Shown: positions 1 through 7,989, counted from the stretch's first letter. The stretch: 13,261 nt of DNA from JBFHNV01 sp965365655 (GCA_965365655.1 CBDUCN010000121.1:1-13261); one strand, 5' to 3'. Numbers and translations are program-made. Notes: generated by a model not told the origin, from the letters alone.

Positions 1-5
1 ACCCC

Positions 6-587
6 ATGACCAGCCCCGTCGATCCGAACGAAGTGCTGATGACCGGCGAGAACTCCTTCATCCGCCTGAGCTCCGACGGCGGCAAGACCATGACGACCCG
101 CGTCAGTCACTGGCGGGTGCTGTGGTGCCCTGCCGGAGCCGGGCACGCGCTGTTCGTCAAGAGCGATCTCACCGGCGGCGAGGTGCGCGTGTACGCCGAC
201 AACATGGCCGTCGCGCGCTGGCTGCAGGAGACCATCGAGACGGTGCTGTTCCCCGAGTTCGCGGACCGCACGCTGCCGGTCACCGCGGCCGCGTTCGACC
301 GCATCGGCGATCCGCGCTCGGCCACCACCGAGATCATCGAGTCCGACGACGACGTGATCCGCATGACCTGGCACGACGGCATGGAGCCCTTCGTGATCAA
401 TGCACCACCGGGATTCGACGGCCGCCCCATCGGCGTGTTCACCACCTTCTTCCCGGCGCGCTGCGCCCAGCTGTCGATGAACGGGCGCTTCGCCGAGGGC
501 GCGCCCTGGCCGGAGACGCGCGGCGATCGCCCGTCCTCGAGCGCGGTGCTGGCCTGGTCGGAGACCTGGGTGAAGCCGCGAACCTGA
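6..587 (+). CDS. Hypothetical protein of unknown function, 193 aa
   Basis: I do not recognise this protein. It reads as a real coding region: high-GC codon use with GC-rich third positions, mixed hydrophobic and acidic composition, and a clean TGA stop 52 bp before the next gene on the same strand. The 193 residues show no signal peptide, membrane span or cysteine cluster, so a soluble cytoplasmic protein is likely. The sequence looks beta-rich with many aromatic residues: an HWRVLWCP stretch near residues 35-42, an acidic ESDDD stretch near 113-117, and a conserved-looking GVFTTFFPARC near 142-152. The first ATG is only 5 bases into the window and the preceding in-frame codon is open, so the true start could lie upstream. 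Its position before a ketopantoate reductase family gene suggests co-transcription, but gives no function. Confidence 0.7.
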   Translation: MTSPVDPNEVLMTGENSFIRLSSDGGKTMTTRVSHWRVLWCPAGAGHALFVKSDLTGGEVRVYADNMAVARWLQETIETVLFPEFADRTLPVTAAAFDRIGDPRSATTEIIESDDDVIRMTWHDGMEPFVINAPPGFDGRPIGVFTTFFPARCAQLSMNGRFAEGAPWPETRGDRPSSSAVLAWSETWVKPRT

Positions 588-639
588 CGATGGGCCGCGC
601 ACGCCGGCGCCGTCACGCGCCCCGCGCGGGCGTGCCCGC

Positions 640-1608
640 ATGAGCGTCGGCGATCGCGTTGCGGTCATCGGCGTCGGCGGCATCGGCGCGTGGTACGTCG
701 CGCGCCTCGCCGAGGCCGGCGCGCCCGTGCTCGCGGTCGCGCGCGGCGAGCACCTGCGCGCGCTGCGCGCGGGCGGCCTGCGGGTGGATCACCCCGCGCG
801 CCCCTTCCGGGGCGCGGTGGACGCCGTGGACCTGGAGACGCTCTGCGGGCAGGACCCGGCGGCCTTCGGCGCGGTGATCCTGCTGACCAAGGCGACCGCC
901 ACCGGGGACATCGCCACCCGTCTCGCCGGCTGGCTGGCGGGCGCGCCGGCGACCGTGCTGAGCCTGCAGAACGGGGTGGACAACGAGGCCGTGCTGGAGG
1001 CGGCCCTCGGCCGCGGCCGCGTGCTGGGCGGCTACTCGGTGCGCCTCGGCGGCCACGTGGTGGCGCCGGGCCACGTCGCGTGCGTGGGCGAGTGCCTGAC
1101 CTGCATCGGCGCCTGGCCCGACGCCGCCTCGGCGCCGGCGGCAACGGTGACCGGCGCGCGCGAGCTGGCTGGCCGACTCGACGCCGCGGGCATCGCCACA
1201 GAGGTGTTCGATGACATCCGCCGCGAGATGTGGCGCAAGCTGGTGCTCAACGCCGGCGTGAACCCGCTCTCGGCGCTGCTCGGGTGGGACACCCGCCGCC
1301 TCAGCCACGACCCGGTGATCGCTCCGCTGGTGCGCGCGATCATGGACGAGACCGTGCGCGCCGGCCGAGCCGACGGCGTGGCCGTGACCGGGGAGGACGC
1401 GCAGGCGATGTTCGACCTGATCCGCGACTTCCCGGCGATCCGCACGTCGATGCTGGTGGACGTGGACCGCGGCCGCGAGCCGGAGGTGGACGCGATCTGC
1501 GGCGCGGTGCTTCGCCGCGCCGCCGCCCGCGGCGGCGAAGCGCCCGTGCTCGACACCGTGTCGCGCCTGCTCACGGCGAAGCTGGCGGCGGGGTTGCAGG
1601 ACGCCTGA
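640..1608 (+). CDS. Ketopantoate reductase family protein (PanE/ApbA-like)
   Basis: Predicted NADPH-dependent reductase of the 2-dehydropantoate 2-reductase family, 322 residues and so close to family length (about 290-320). The N-terminal Rossmann fold opens with the dinucleotide motif GVGGIG at residues 11-16. The LLTKATAT segment (K84) and LQNG (residues 109-112) match conserved positions of the family. The C-terminal helical domain carries WRKLVLNAGVNPLSALLG at 198-215, which supplies the expected catalytic lysine (K200) and two substrate-side asparagines (N204, N208). SML.D near 270-274 and E282 follow in the usual order. All active-site positions I can place are intact, so it is probably an active enzyme. 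It may be the pantothenate-pathway PanE or a paralogue acting on another 2-keto acid; no pantothenate genes lie nearby, so I give no symbol. There is no strong ribosome binding site. It is convergent with the metallopeptidase gene 77 bp downstream. Confidence 0.9.
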   Translation: MSVGDRVAVIGVGGIGAWYVARLAEAGAPVLAVARGEHLRALRAGGLRVDHPARPFRGAVDAVDLETLCGQDPAAFGAVILLTKATATGDIATRLAGWLAGAPATVLSLQNGVDNEAVLEAALGRGRVLGGYSVRLGGHVVAPGHVACVGECLTCIGAWPDAASAPAATVTGARELAGRLDAAGIATEVFDDIRREMWRKLVLNAGVNPLSALLGWDTRRLSHDPVIAPLVRAIMDETVRAGRADGVAVTGEDAQAMFDLIRDFPAIRTSMLVDVDRGREPEVDAICGAVLRRAAARGGEAPVLDTVSRLLTAKLAAGLQDA

Positions 1609-1609
1609 G

Positions 1610-1642
1610 GCGCCTGCCGCGTCGCGGGGCACCTGCAGGCGC
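1610..1642. terminator. Possible hairpin between convergent genes
   Basis: Directly after the reductase stop codon, GCGCCTGC (1610-1617) and GCAGGCGC (1635-1642) form a perfect 8-bp inverted repeat around a 17-base loop. The loop contains a smaller CCGC/GCGG hairpin at 1617-1627. Placement in the 77-bp gap between two converging genes suits a transcription stop serving both strands. There is no T-tract on either side, so an intrinsic terminator is not proven, and GC-rich DNA makes such stems common. Confidence 0.3.
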
Positions 1643-1685
1643 GGCAAGACGTTCACGTCCTCGACGCGCTCGCCGCTGCGCGCGA

Positions 1686-3863
1686 TCAGCGCCGCGTGAT
1701 CGGTCGCAGCGCGGCGGTGGGAACGTAGCCGAAGTGGCGCGTGCCCTGGACGTGGTGCTCGATGCGGTCCCAGCCGCTGCCGGACAGTCTCTCGATCACC
1801 AGCACGCGCCGGTTCGCCTGCAGGTAGGAGCTCTGCGGCGCGTCGGGGCGCGGCTCGGTGCGCACGGCCACGGCAACGCGCGATCGCGTCCACACGCCCA
1901 CGGCGACCCGCTCGGCATCCGGCGGCGGCGGCGCGGGCGGCGTCGACAGCTCGGGTCTTGGTACCTTCTGCGCGAGCGAGATCTCCCGCACGTAGCCCTC
2001 CAGCGCGCCCGAGGGCAGCACCACGTAGATGCGCACCCACTCCGGCTGCGGCGGGAGCGAGATCACCCACACGCGGGTGCCCGCGGGCACGGTGCCGACG
2101 TAGCGCGTCGGGCCGCCCGGGGTCGCGCTCACGGCGGACAGCGCCCGCACCGCGTTCCAGCGCTGGATCGGGATCTCGTCCGGCCCGGGCTCGGGTGGCG
2201 AAGCCGGCACGGGGCGGCGACCGGGCAGCACCGGCGGGGAAGCCGGCACACGGCGGCGACCGGAGTGCACCGGCGGTGACGGCGGCGCAGGGGCGACCAC
2301 GCCCAGCACCGGGTCGCGAAGCGTCCAGGCCGGGAGGAAGCCCGCCGCACCACCGCTGCCCGGCGACGCGAAGCGCGCCCGCACCCACGGTGAGCCCGTC
2401 AGGCGTTCGATCACGAACACGTCGCCGCCCGCACCCGCCGACGCCACGATCGGCGCGGCGAGGTCGGGTCTGGAGCGGAGTCGCGAGCCCATGTCGAGAA
2501 CATTCCATCGGCGGACGTCGACCGGATCCATTGCCGCGTGGACCTCGAAGCGCCGCGCGTGAGGCACGCGCTCGGCGAGCACGCTCTCGGTCAGGTAGGC
2601 CTCCTCGATGTCGCGAAACGGAGCGGCCACCTGCAGCCACCGGCCGCTGCCAACGCGCGCGACCACGAACACGCGGTCGTCCGCCTCCACGCGCAACACG
2701 GCTGCGGCGTCCGCGTCCGGTCGCTCGCGAAGGAAACCGACCATGCCGAGCTTCGCCCACCGCAGCACGGGCTGGCGCGGCCCGCCGGTGTGCGGCCCCG
2801 CGGCATCCGGTTGCCGCACGCTCCCGGGTACGGGCGCCTCCGGTGCGCCACCCGTCCCGCTCGCCGACGCGTCGTCGCGCGCCGGACGCTCCTTCTCGAA
2901 CGCGTGCGCCGGCCGCAACGCGACCCACTCGTCCGCGGGCGCCTCGGCCCCGCGCACGATGCGCTCGCGCAGGTTGTTGCGCCCGGCGTAGTACTTGCGC
3001 CCGCTCCAGCCGGCCAGGCCCTTGCGATACTCGTCGAGCAGCGCATGCACGCGCAGCGCACCGGTCGGGTGGGTGCTGAAGTATTCGCCCAGCGCATCCA
3101 CGACCGCACGTCCGACCTCGCCGCTGACGGTGGTGGTGCGCTCGCGCGGCGCGCTCCGCGCCGCGCGCCGCTCGGCCATGCGCTGATCCAGGTCCAGCGC
3201 CGCGCCGGGGTCGTAGCCGGCAGCGGCCGCAAGGCGCATCCCGCCGGCGTCAGACTCCACCTCCTGCTGCTCGCTGAAACCGAGTTCCAGGAGACGGCGC
3301 CCGAGCAGCACCAGCTGGGCCAGGTCGTCGCCGACGATCTTCGCCGCGAGGCGTTCGTACTGGAACTTCTGCGCACAGTGGTACAGGTCCACGTGGCTGA
3401 CCTCGTGTCCGATCACCGCGGCGAGCTCCGCCTCGGTCTCGACGAAGTCCAGCATTCCGGTGGTCACGTACACGTGTCCGCCGAGCAGCGCGTGGGCATT
3501 CACGCTGGAGTCACGGATCACGTGGAAGCGGTAGCGGACGTCGCCGCGCTGCACGTGCGCCGCGACGGCGCGGCCCACCGCCGCGACGTAGCGCCGGTCG
3601 CGCTCGCTTACGAGCTCCGTGTCGCCGAACATCGCGTCGTGCAGCCGGTCGCCCAGCGCGATCTCGTCGTCGACACTCATCCGCGTGACCGTGAGCGGAA
3701 GGTGCTCGGCGTCGCGCAGCAGGTCGCCCCAGATCTCGAGCACGCTGTGCAGATCCACGCGGTACTCCACGTCGTCCCGCGCGAGCAGCGCGAGCGACCC
3801 GGCTGCGAGGCCGAACACCAGCGCGAGCACGAGAACCCGGCCCGTGATCACCGGCCGCACCAT
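1686..3863 (-). CDS. Exported M48 family zinc metallopeptidase with four SH3-like repeats
   Basis: Predicted periplasmic or membrane-anchored zinc endopeptidase of 725 residues. Residues 8-28 form a hydrophobic N-terminal signal or anchor with no lipobox cysteine. The M48 domain spans about 60-285: HEVSH at 153-157 gives two zinc-binding histidines and the catalytic glutamate E154. The EVESD segment at 201-205 gives the third ligand E201 and the conserved D205, and STHP with H265 and R271 matches the downstream M48 signature (as in BepA-type proteases). After a Pro/Ala/Gly-rich linker (about 325-365) come four SH3-like repeats near 368-430, 452-516, 568-630 and 656-718. They are separated by proline-rich linkers, one with a 13-residue tandem repeat (532-557). 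Such repeats often bind cell wall. The chosen ATG overlaps the TGA of the upstream DUF2339 gene by one base (TGATG), which favours coupled translation. Long reading frames extending upstream of it are out-of-frame shadow of DUF2339. Substrate unknown. Confidence 0.9.
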   Translation of the reverse strand: MVRPVITGRVLVLALVFGLAAGSLALLARDDVEYRVDLHSVLEIWGDLLRDAEHLPLTVTRMSVDDEIALGDRLHDAMFGDTELVSERDRRYVAAVGRAVAAHVQRGDVRYRFHVIRDSSVNAHALLGGHVYVTTGMLDFVETEAELAAVIGHEVSHVDLYHCAQKFQYERLAAKIVGDDLAQLVLLGRRLLELGFSEQQEVESDAGGMRLAAAAGYDPGAALDLDQRMAERRAARSAPRERTTTVSGEVGRAVVDALGEYFSTHPTGALRVHALLDEYRKGLAGWSGRKYYAGRNNLRERIVRGAEAPADEWVALRPAHAFEKERPARDDASASGTGGAPEAPVPGSVRQPDAAGPHTGGPRQPVLRWAKLGMVGFLRERPDADAAAVLRVEADDRVFVVARVGSGRWLQVAAPFRDIEEAYLTESVLAERVPHARRFEVHAAMDPVDVRRWNVLDMGSRLRSRPDLAAPIVASAGAGGDVFVIERLTGSPWVRARFASPGSGGAAGFLPAWTLRDPVLGVVAPAPPSPPVHSGRRRVPASPPVLPGRRPVPASPPEPGPDEIPIQRWNAVRALSAVSATPGGPTRYVGTVPAGTRVWVISLPPQPEWVRIYVVLPSGALEGYVREISLAQKVPRPELSTPPAPPPPDAERVAVGVWTRSRVAVAVRTEPRPDAPQSSYLQANRRVLVIERLSGSGWDRIEHHVQGTRHFGYVPTAALRPITRR
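2200..2277 (-). repeat. 39-bp tandem repeat in linker of the metallopeptidase gene
   Basis: Two imperfect copies with a 39-bp period; the exact core GAAGCCGGCAC recurs at 2200-2210 and 2239-2249, each followed by a GGCGGCGACCGG-like stretch. The repeat is in frame and encodes two 13-residue units ending VPASPP (residues 532-544 and 545-557), between the second and third SH3-like domains. It looks like linker growth by slippage; copy number may vary between strains. Confidence 0.7.
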
Positions 3864-6800
3864 CAGAGATAGCGCCTCAGCACGTGCTGGTAGCGGGAGT
3901 AACCGAGGCTCACGAGCAGCAGGATCACGCCCAACACGATGTAGGACAGGATGCGGTACAGCGTCTCCACGCCCGACATGTCCAGCACGACCAGCTTCAC
4001 CAGACACAGCAGCGCGAGGCCTAGGCCGTACAGTCGCAGGCAGCGCTCGACCAGCACGAAGCCGAGCGCCAGCAGCGCGAAGGCCTCGATGGTCCACGCG
4101 ACGGTCAGCCAGCGCGCCGCGACCTCGTACGCGAGCAGCAGCGCGAGCAGCACCGCGGCCATCCCCGAGAACACCACGCGCGCGTTCGCATCCAGCGTGC
4201 CCAGCCAGCCGCCGCGGCTCGCGAAGGATTCGAAGACTGCACGGTGCTTCATGCAGTAGCCGGTCGCGGCGACGAGTCCGGTGACCACGAACCCGGTGGT
4301 GAGCGAACGCTGCGAGACACCGAACACGGTGCCCGTGAGCGTGAGGTTCGTGCTCCAGCTGCGCGCGAACGCGAGCGCGAGCAGGCCGTAGCTCTGCATC
4401 CGGAAGTCGCGCTCCGCGAGGCGCACCGCCAGCACGAGCACGGCCAGACCCAGCACGCTCCAGGCGATCACGGTGTCCGCCCGCCCGAGCTCGAAGCGTG
4501 CGAGCACGGCGAGCGAGACGACTCCGAAAAACGCGTACATGCTGCGGTCGAGCGTGTCGTAGCGCGTGCGGCCGGGCGCGAGGGACCGCATGCGGGCGCA
4601 CCACCATAGGTAGTACAGGATCGCCGTCACCGGCAGCACCGACACCAGCCGGTGCGAGACGCCCCCGACGGCGCCCAGCGCGGTGAAGTTGGCGAGGAAC
4701 AGCCGCGCGAAGCCCGCGATCGCGAGCAGCCGGGACTGCGTCATCAGCCGCGGGCGGCCCACGCCGTGCGCGATCTCGTGCAGAACGAGCGCGAGCAGCG
4801 CCCACGCGACCGCGACGGACACCGCGTCCAGCTCCACCCACGCCAGGAGCGCGAGCAACAGCGTGCCCGCGTGGGACGCACCGTCGGCCAGCCCGCGCAC
4901 GAGCCGATGGCCCGCAACGCCCGCCTGCCCGGGGCCGGCCGCGCGCTCCGACAGCCAGTGCAGCGCGAGCGCACTGCCGCCTACGGTCAGCCAGCGCACG
5001 AGTCCGCTCTGTGCGGCCCCGAGCTGCGCGTAGACGTTCACCAGCACGAGGGCGCCCGTCGCGAGGGCGGCGACGAGCAGCCCCTGCGTCCGCAGGTGCG
5101 GCCGACCCGTCGCGCGTCCCAGCTCCACGAGCACCACGGCGAGCACGATCCACGCCGCGCCCACCCACTGCGCCTCGACCTCGCGCCACAGCAGCGCGGC
5201 GAGCAGCGCGCTGCCGAGATACCCGCTGGCAACGGCAAGCAGCCAGTCCAGACTGCCGGCACGGCCGGGAAGGGAGCCCCTCGCGTGCCGGGCCCGCTCG
5301 GGGATCAGGTGCTGACCCAGCGCGCAGACGACGACCAGCAGCCACAGCGATGCGCCGCGCGGCGGCACGACGACGCCGTGTCCCGCGATGTCCAGGAGCA
5401 GGACCGCCGCGGCCGCGGCCGCCGCCAGCGCCGCACCCTGTATCCGGACGTGCGGGCGCTCGGCACGCACCCCGATCTCGAACATCACGACCGCCGCCGC
5501 AATCCAGGCCACGGCCACCCATGCTCTCGGCGTCTCCACCCACGCGAGGGCCGCGAGCAGCGCGGTGGCGACGTAGCCGAGCACGAGCCCCACGGCGCGC
5601 GCCTGGAGCAGCACGTCGCCGGTGCCCGCGCGGGCCTTGAGCAGCTCGAAGGCGTAGAAGAAGTAAGCGATGACGAGCGGCACGCTGAGCCAGATCACCG
5701 GCTGCCGGCCGGCCGCGTCGCCCTGCAGCGTCACCGCGAACAGCGCGGCCGCCGCGAGACCCGCGAGCGCGTAGCTCGCGACGCGAAGCAGCAGCTCGCG
5801 CGCCGCGAGACCGATGGCCAGCACGAGCGCAGACTCGAGTGCCCACGGCAGCGCAAGCCAGTCGTAGTCGATGTCGCGTGCGCGAAGCAGCGACGGCACG
5901 CTCGACGCTGCCAGCACCACCGCGGCCAGCGCGTGCAGCAGGAAGGCGAAGTGCAGGCCCACCCGCCTGAGCAGCCAGGCGAGGCCGCCGAACGCGAGCG
6001 CCGAGAGCAGCAGGAAGGCGTGCAACGTCGCCGCGTCTCCCGGCACGCGCACGAGCACGAGACCGAAGCCGAGGAAGCCCACGCCGTTCACGATCCCGAG
6101 CACGCCCACGGCCTGGCGATCCTCGCGGGACACCGGCCTGCGCACGAACGCTGCGGTGCTGAACACCAGCCAGTACACGGCAAGCAGCGCGAGCCCCAGC
6201 AGCACGTTGGATTCGTCCAGCGTGCCGTCCGTTCCGGACACGGCCTCGCGCCACAGTGCGTGACAGATGTGGCTGCCGATCACTCCGCCCAGCCCCAGGT
6301 GGTACCAGGGTTGCGTGCGCAGAACCGTCATCATTGAGCCGGCCAGCAGCGCGACCGCGAGCAGGCTGAAGGCGCTCACCGGGCTGATCGCGATACCCAG
6401 GAAGGCGAGTCCGTAGGCCAGGCCCGTCACCGACTGCGAGCGGTAGCGCAAGGAGTGCACGACCATGCCGGCGGCGACCGCGAGCGGCGCCGCCATCGCC
6501 CACCGCGGGTCGTCGATGATTCGCGCCGCGTCCACGTTGTGCGCCGCGTAGGCCGTGAAGTAGAGCAGCGCCCAGCCGCCGCCGAGCAGGGATCGCCCGA
6601 GCGCGCGGTAGGCGTCGCGCGGCTCCAGCGCGCGACCGGAGCCGAGCAGCGTGAGCGCGGTGAGCACGCCGGTGCCGATCCTGCCGATCGGGCCCAGGTA
6701 ACGCAGCGAGTAGCCGATGAGCAGCACGACGCCGATCACCAGGACCACGATGCCGACGACGTTCAGCCACTGACGCCCGATCCGGCCTTCCCAGTCCGAG

Positions 6801-7594
6801 AGCTGCTGCGCGCGCGCTGCGTCCCGCGCCTGCGCGCCCGCTCGCCCGGACACGGGCTCCGGTCCGGCGGTCGCCGGTGGTGTCGGAGCCTTCCGGCTCC
6901 CGGCAGCGGACGAGGGCGCGACGGCCTTGCGCCGCCACGGCGCGGTCGGCCAGTCCCACTCCACCCCGCCGGACGGCGGCCCCCATCCGGGAACGGGCTC
7001 CGGCTCCACGGCCGGCGCAGATTCCGACGTGCGCCCGGGCGCGGGCTCGGGCGCGCCATCGATCGCTTCCGGCATCGGAGGCGCCCCGGCCGGCGGCTTC
7101 GGTGCCGGCGCGGCCCGCGCGTCGCCTGCGGGCGACGGCAGCGCGCGCGCCGCCGCGGGAACCGCAGGGGCCGGCCCGGGCGGCGCCACACCGCCGGCAT
7201 CCACCCGTGCGCCCGCCGGGGGCGCGGGCGCAGCCGGCTGCGGCACGTCCAACCCCGCTGCGGCGGGGCGCCGCGCGGCGGCCTCGGACGCGGGTCCGGC
7301 GTCGGGCACCGCCCCGGGCGCAGCGCTGCCCTCGGCTGCCGGCCCGGCGCCCGCCTCCGGCGTCGCAGCGGCGAGTCGCTCCTCCAGCCACCCGATGCGC
7401 GCCTCGAGGGCGGCCAGGCGACCATCCGCCCGCTCCGGGAGTTCATGGGCCACGCGCTCCAACCGCTCCAGCCTGGCCTGCAGACGGCGTTCCCGGCGGT
7501 TGTGCCTCACCCAGTGAATCGGCGCGCCGATCAGCACGATCGGCACCAGCAGCGTGGCCACGACCGCGACGACTACGAAGAACTCATCGAGCAT
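3863..7594 (-). CDS. DUF2339 family large polytopic membrane protein
   Basis: Inner-membrane protein of unknown function, about 1243 residues. From the ATG at 7594 it begins with a hydrophobic segment (about 5-28). A basic, leucine-heptad coiled coil follows (about 31-76), then a Pro/Ala-rich low-complexity linker (about 77-260). From WEGRIGRQWLNVVGIVVL (about 268-285) onward it is almost continuous membrane spans to the C-terminus, probably 25 or more. The GRQWLN entry to the first span, the RSLLGGGWALLYFTAYAAH stretch near 334-352 and the terminal TLYRILSYIVLGVILLL are hallmarks of DUF2339. About six repeated modules of roughly 115 residues occupy 545-1205. A GTG at 7624 would add 10 residues. 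I prefer the ATG because it puts the membrane span at the N-terminus, but neither start has a good ribosome binding site. The stop codon overlaps the start of the M48 peptidase gene by one base, so the two are almost certainly one operon. Confidence 0.88.
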   Translation of the reverse strand: MLDEFFVVVAVVATLLVPIVLIGAPIHWVRHNRRERRLQARLERLERVAHELPERADGRLAALEARIGWLEERLAAATPEAGAGPAAEGSAAPGAVPDAGPASEAAARRPAAAGLDVPQPAAPAPPAGARVDAGGVAPPGPAPAVPAAARALPSPAGDARAAPAPKPPAGAPPMPEAIDGAPEPAPGRTSESAPAVEPEPVPGWGPPSGGVEWDWPTAPWRRKAVAPSSAAGSRKAPTPPATAGPEPVSGRAGAQARDAARAQQLSDWEGRIGRQWLNVVGIVVLVIGVVLLIGYSLRYLGPIGRIGTGVLTALTLLGSGRALEPRDAYRALGRSLLGGGWALLYFTAYAAHNVDAARIIDDPRWAMAAPLAVAAGMVVHSLRYRSQSVTGLAYGLAFLGIAISPVSAFSLLAVALLAGSMMTVLRTQPWYHLGLGGVIGSHICHALWREAVSGTDGTLDESNVLLGLALLAVYWLVFSTAAFVRRPVSREDRQAVGVLGIVNGVGFLGFGLVLVRVPGDAATLHAFLLLSALAFGGLAWLLRRVGLHFAFLLHALAAVVLAASSVPSLLRARDIDYDWLALPWALESALVLAIGLAARELLLRVASYALAGLAAAALFAVTLQGDAAGRQPVIWLSVPLVIAYFFYAFELLKARAGTGDVLLQARAVGLVLGYVATALLAALAWVETPRAWVAVAWIAAAVVMFEIGVRAERPHVRIQGAALAAAAAAAVLLLDIAGHGVVVPPRGASLWLLVVVCALGQHLIPERARHARGSLPGRAGSLDWLLAVASGYLGSALLAALLWREVEAQWVGAAWIVLAVVLVELGRATGRPHLRTQGLLVAALATGALVLVNVYAQLGAAQSGLVRWLTVGGSALALHWLSERAAGPGQAGVAGHRLVRGLADGASHAGTLLLALLAWVELDAVSVAVAWALLALVLHEIAHGVGRPRLMTQSRLLAIAGFARLFLANFTALGAVGGVSHRLVSVLPVTAILYYLWWCARMRSLAPGRTRYDTLDRSMYAFFGVVSLAVLARFELGRADTVIAWSVLGLAVLVLAVRLAERDFRMQSYGLLALAFARSWSTNLTLTGTVFGVSQRSLTTGFVVTGLVAATGYCMKHRAVFESFASRGGWLGTLDANARVVFSGMAAVLLALLLAYEVAARWLTVAWTIEAFALLALGFVLVERCLRLYGLGLALLCLVKLVVLDMSGVETLYRILSYIVLGVILLLVSLGYSRYQHVLRRYL
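3980..5962 (-). repeat. About six internal modules of ~115 residues in DUF2339
   Basis: In residues numbered from the ATG, modules begin near 674, 792, 908, 1023 and 1144, with a weaker copy over about 545-620. Each reads roughly as: hydrophobic span, V-E or similar acidic turn, W-V-x-x-A-W, second span ending E-x-G/A, then R-P-x-h-R-x-Q and a third span. Examples of the core are AWVAVAWIAA, QWVGAAWIVL, SVAVAWALLA, DTVIAWSVLG and RWLTVAWTIE. The period of 115-121 residues is regular enough to imply descent by tandem duplication. Boundaries are approximate because I aligned by eye. Confidence 0.7.
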
Positions 7595-7676
7595 CCTGTT
7601 GCACGGAGCGGAGCGTTGATCCACTCAAAGGATGCCGTCGCGCGCAGACGATGCGCAGGCGTCAATGGCGCCTCGA

Positions 7677-7690
7677 TTGACCTGCGTCAA
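7677..7690 (-). promoter_or_regulatory. Candidate FNR/CRP-family box upstream of the DUF2339 operon
   Basis: TTGACCTGCGTCAA is a perfect five-base-arm palindrome matching TTGAYNNNNRTCAA, the consensus shared by FNR, ANR/DNR and FixK-type regulators. Its centre is about 89 nt upstream of the DUF2339 ATG. A further TTGAC half-site on the minus strand (plus-strand GTCAA at 7661-7665) lies 11 bases closer to the gene. Which regulator binds, if any, cannot be told. Confidence 0.5.
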
Positions 7691-7720
7691 GCGTGGCGAC
7701 GCGTCATCGGGAGAAGAGGA

Positions 7721-7968
7721 CGGGGTCGGACCAACCTATCTGACGGATTCTTCTGACAATCCTGTGCTGAAATTCTCGTTATATGGGCTTAGAACCAACT
7801 TCTGCCCCTTCAACTTGCCTGCTAACGCCGGCCCGGTCCGTCCAAACGCGGCTCTCGCAAACCATCCAGCGGCGAAACAGCGCGCCATTTCGCGCCCTAA
7901 GGGTCGTCCAAGGCCGATCCAGTCAGTTTTCTTTAATACTCTCAGGCGGATAAGTTGGTCCGACCCCG
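7721..7968. mobile_element. Possible MITE-like or remnant insert with 20-bp terminal inverted repeats
   Basis: The left end (7721-7740) and right end (7949-7968, read on the minus strand) share CGGGGTCGGACCAAC followed by y-TATC, 19 of 20 bases matching. The roughly 208-bp interior is clearly AT-richer than the flanking genes, with runs such as AGTTTTCTTTAATACT near the right end, which fits an acquired segment. No transposase is encoded inside. GGGGTC-type ends of this kind commonly flank IS200-like or REP-associated transposase genes in proteobacteria; I offer that as recollection, not a match I could check. I see no clear target-site duplication. Alternatives are a long regulatory hairpin or a relic of a larger element. 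Confidence 0.55.
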
Positions 7969-7989
7969 ATCGTCCGCCGATCGTCCGCC
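7968..7989. repeat. 11-bp perfect tandem duplication at the insert edge
   Basis: GATCGTCCGCC occurs twice in tandem (7968-7978 and 7979-7989) and is followed by degenerate copies (AGTCGTGCC, TATCGTCAG, GATCGTCATCGTC) to about 8021. It starts exactly where the right terminal inverted repeat ends. It may be slippage after insertion. Confidence 0.6.

Noticed and set aside
4652..6337. Long plus-strand open frame (561 codons) opposite DUF2339
   Set aside because: Its translation is His/Arg/Gln/Glu-rich with no domain, as expected for the antisense of GC-rich membrane codons. The minus-strand frame encodes a coherent DUF2339 protein.
3864..7391. Minus-strand frame running upstream from the metallopeptidase, giving a 1901-residue open frame
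   Set aside because: The upstream part is arginine/alanine-rich shadow of the DUF2339 gene in another frame. The real protein begins at the ATG at 3863 with a signal sequence.
7616..7628. Third FNR-like palindrome TTGATCCACTCAA
   Set aside because: The half-sites are separated by five rather than six bases and the arms match over only four bases. It overlaps the alternative GTG start of DUF2339.
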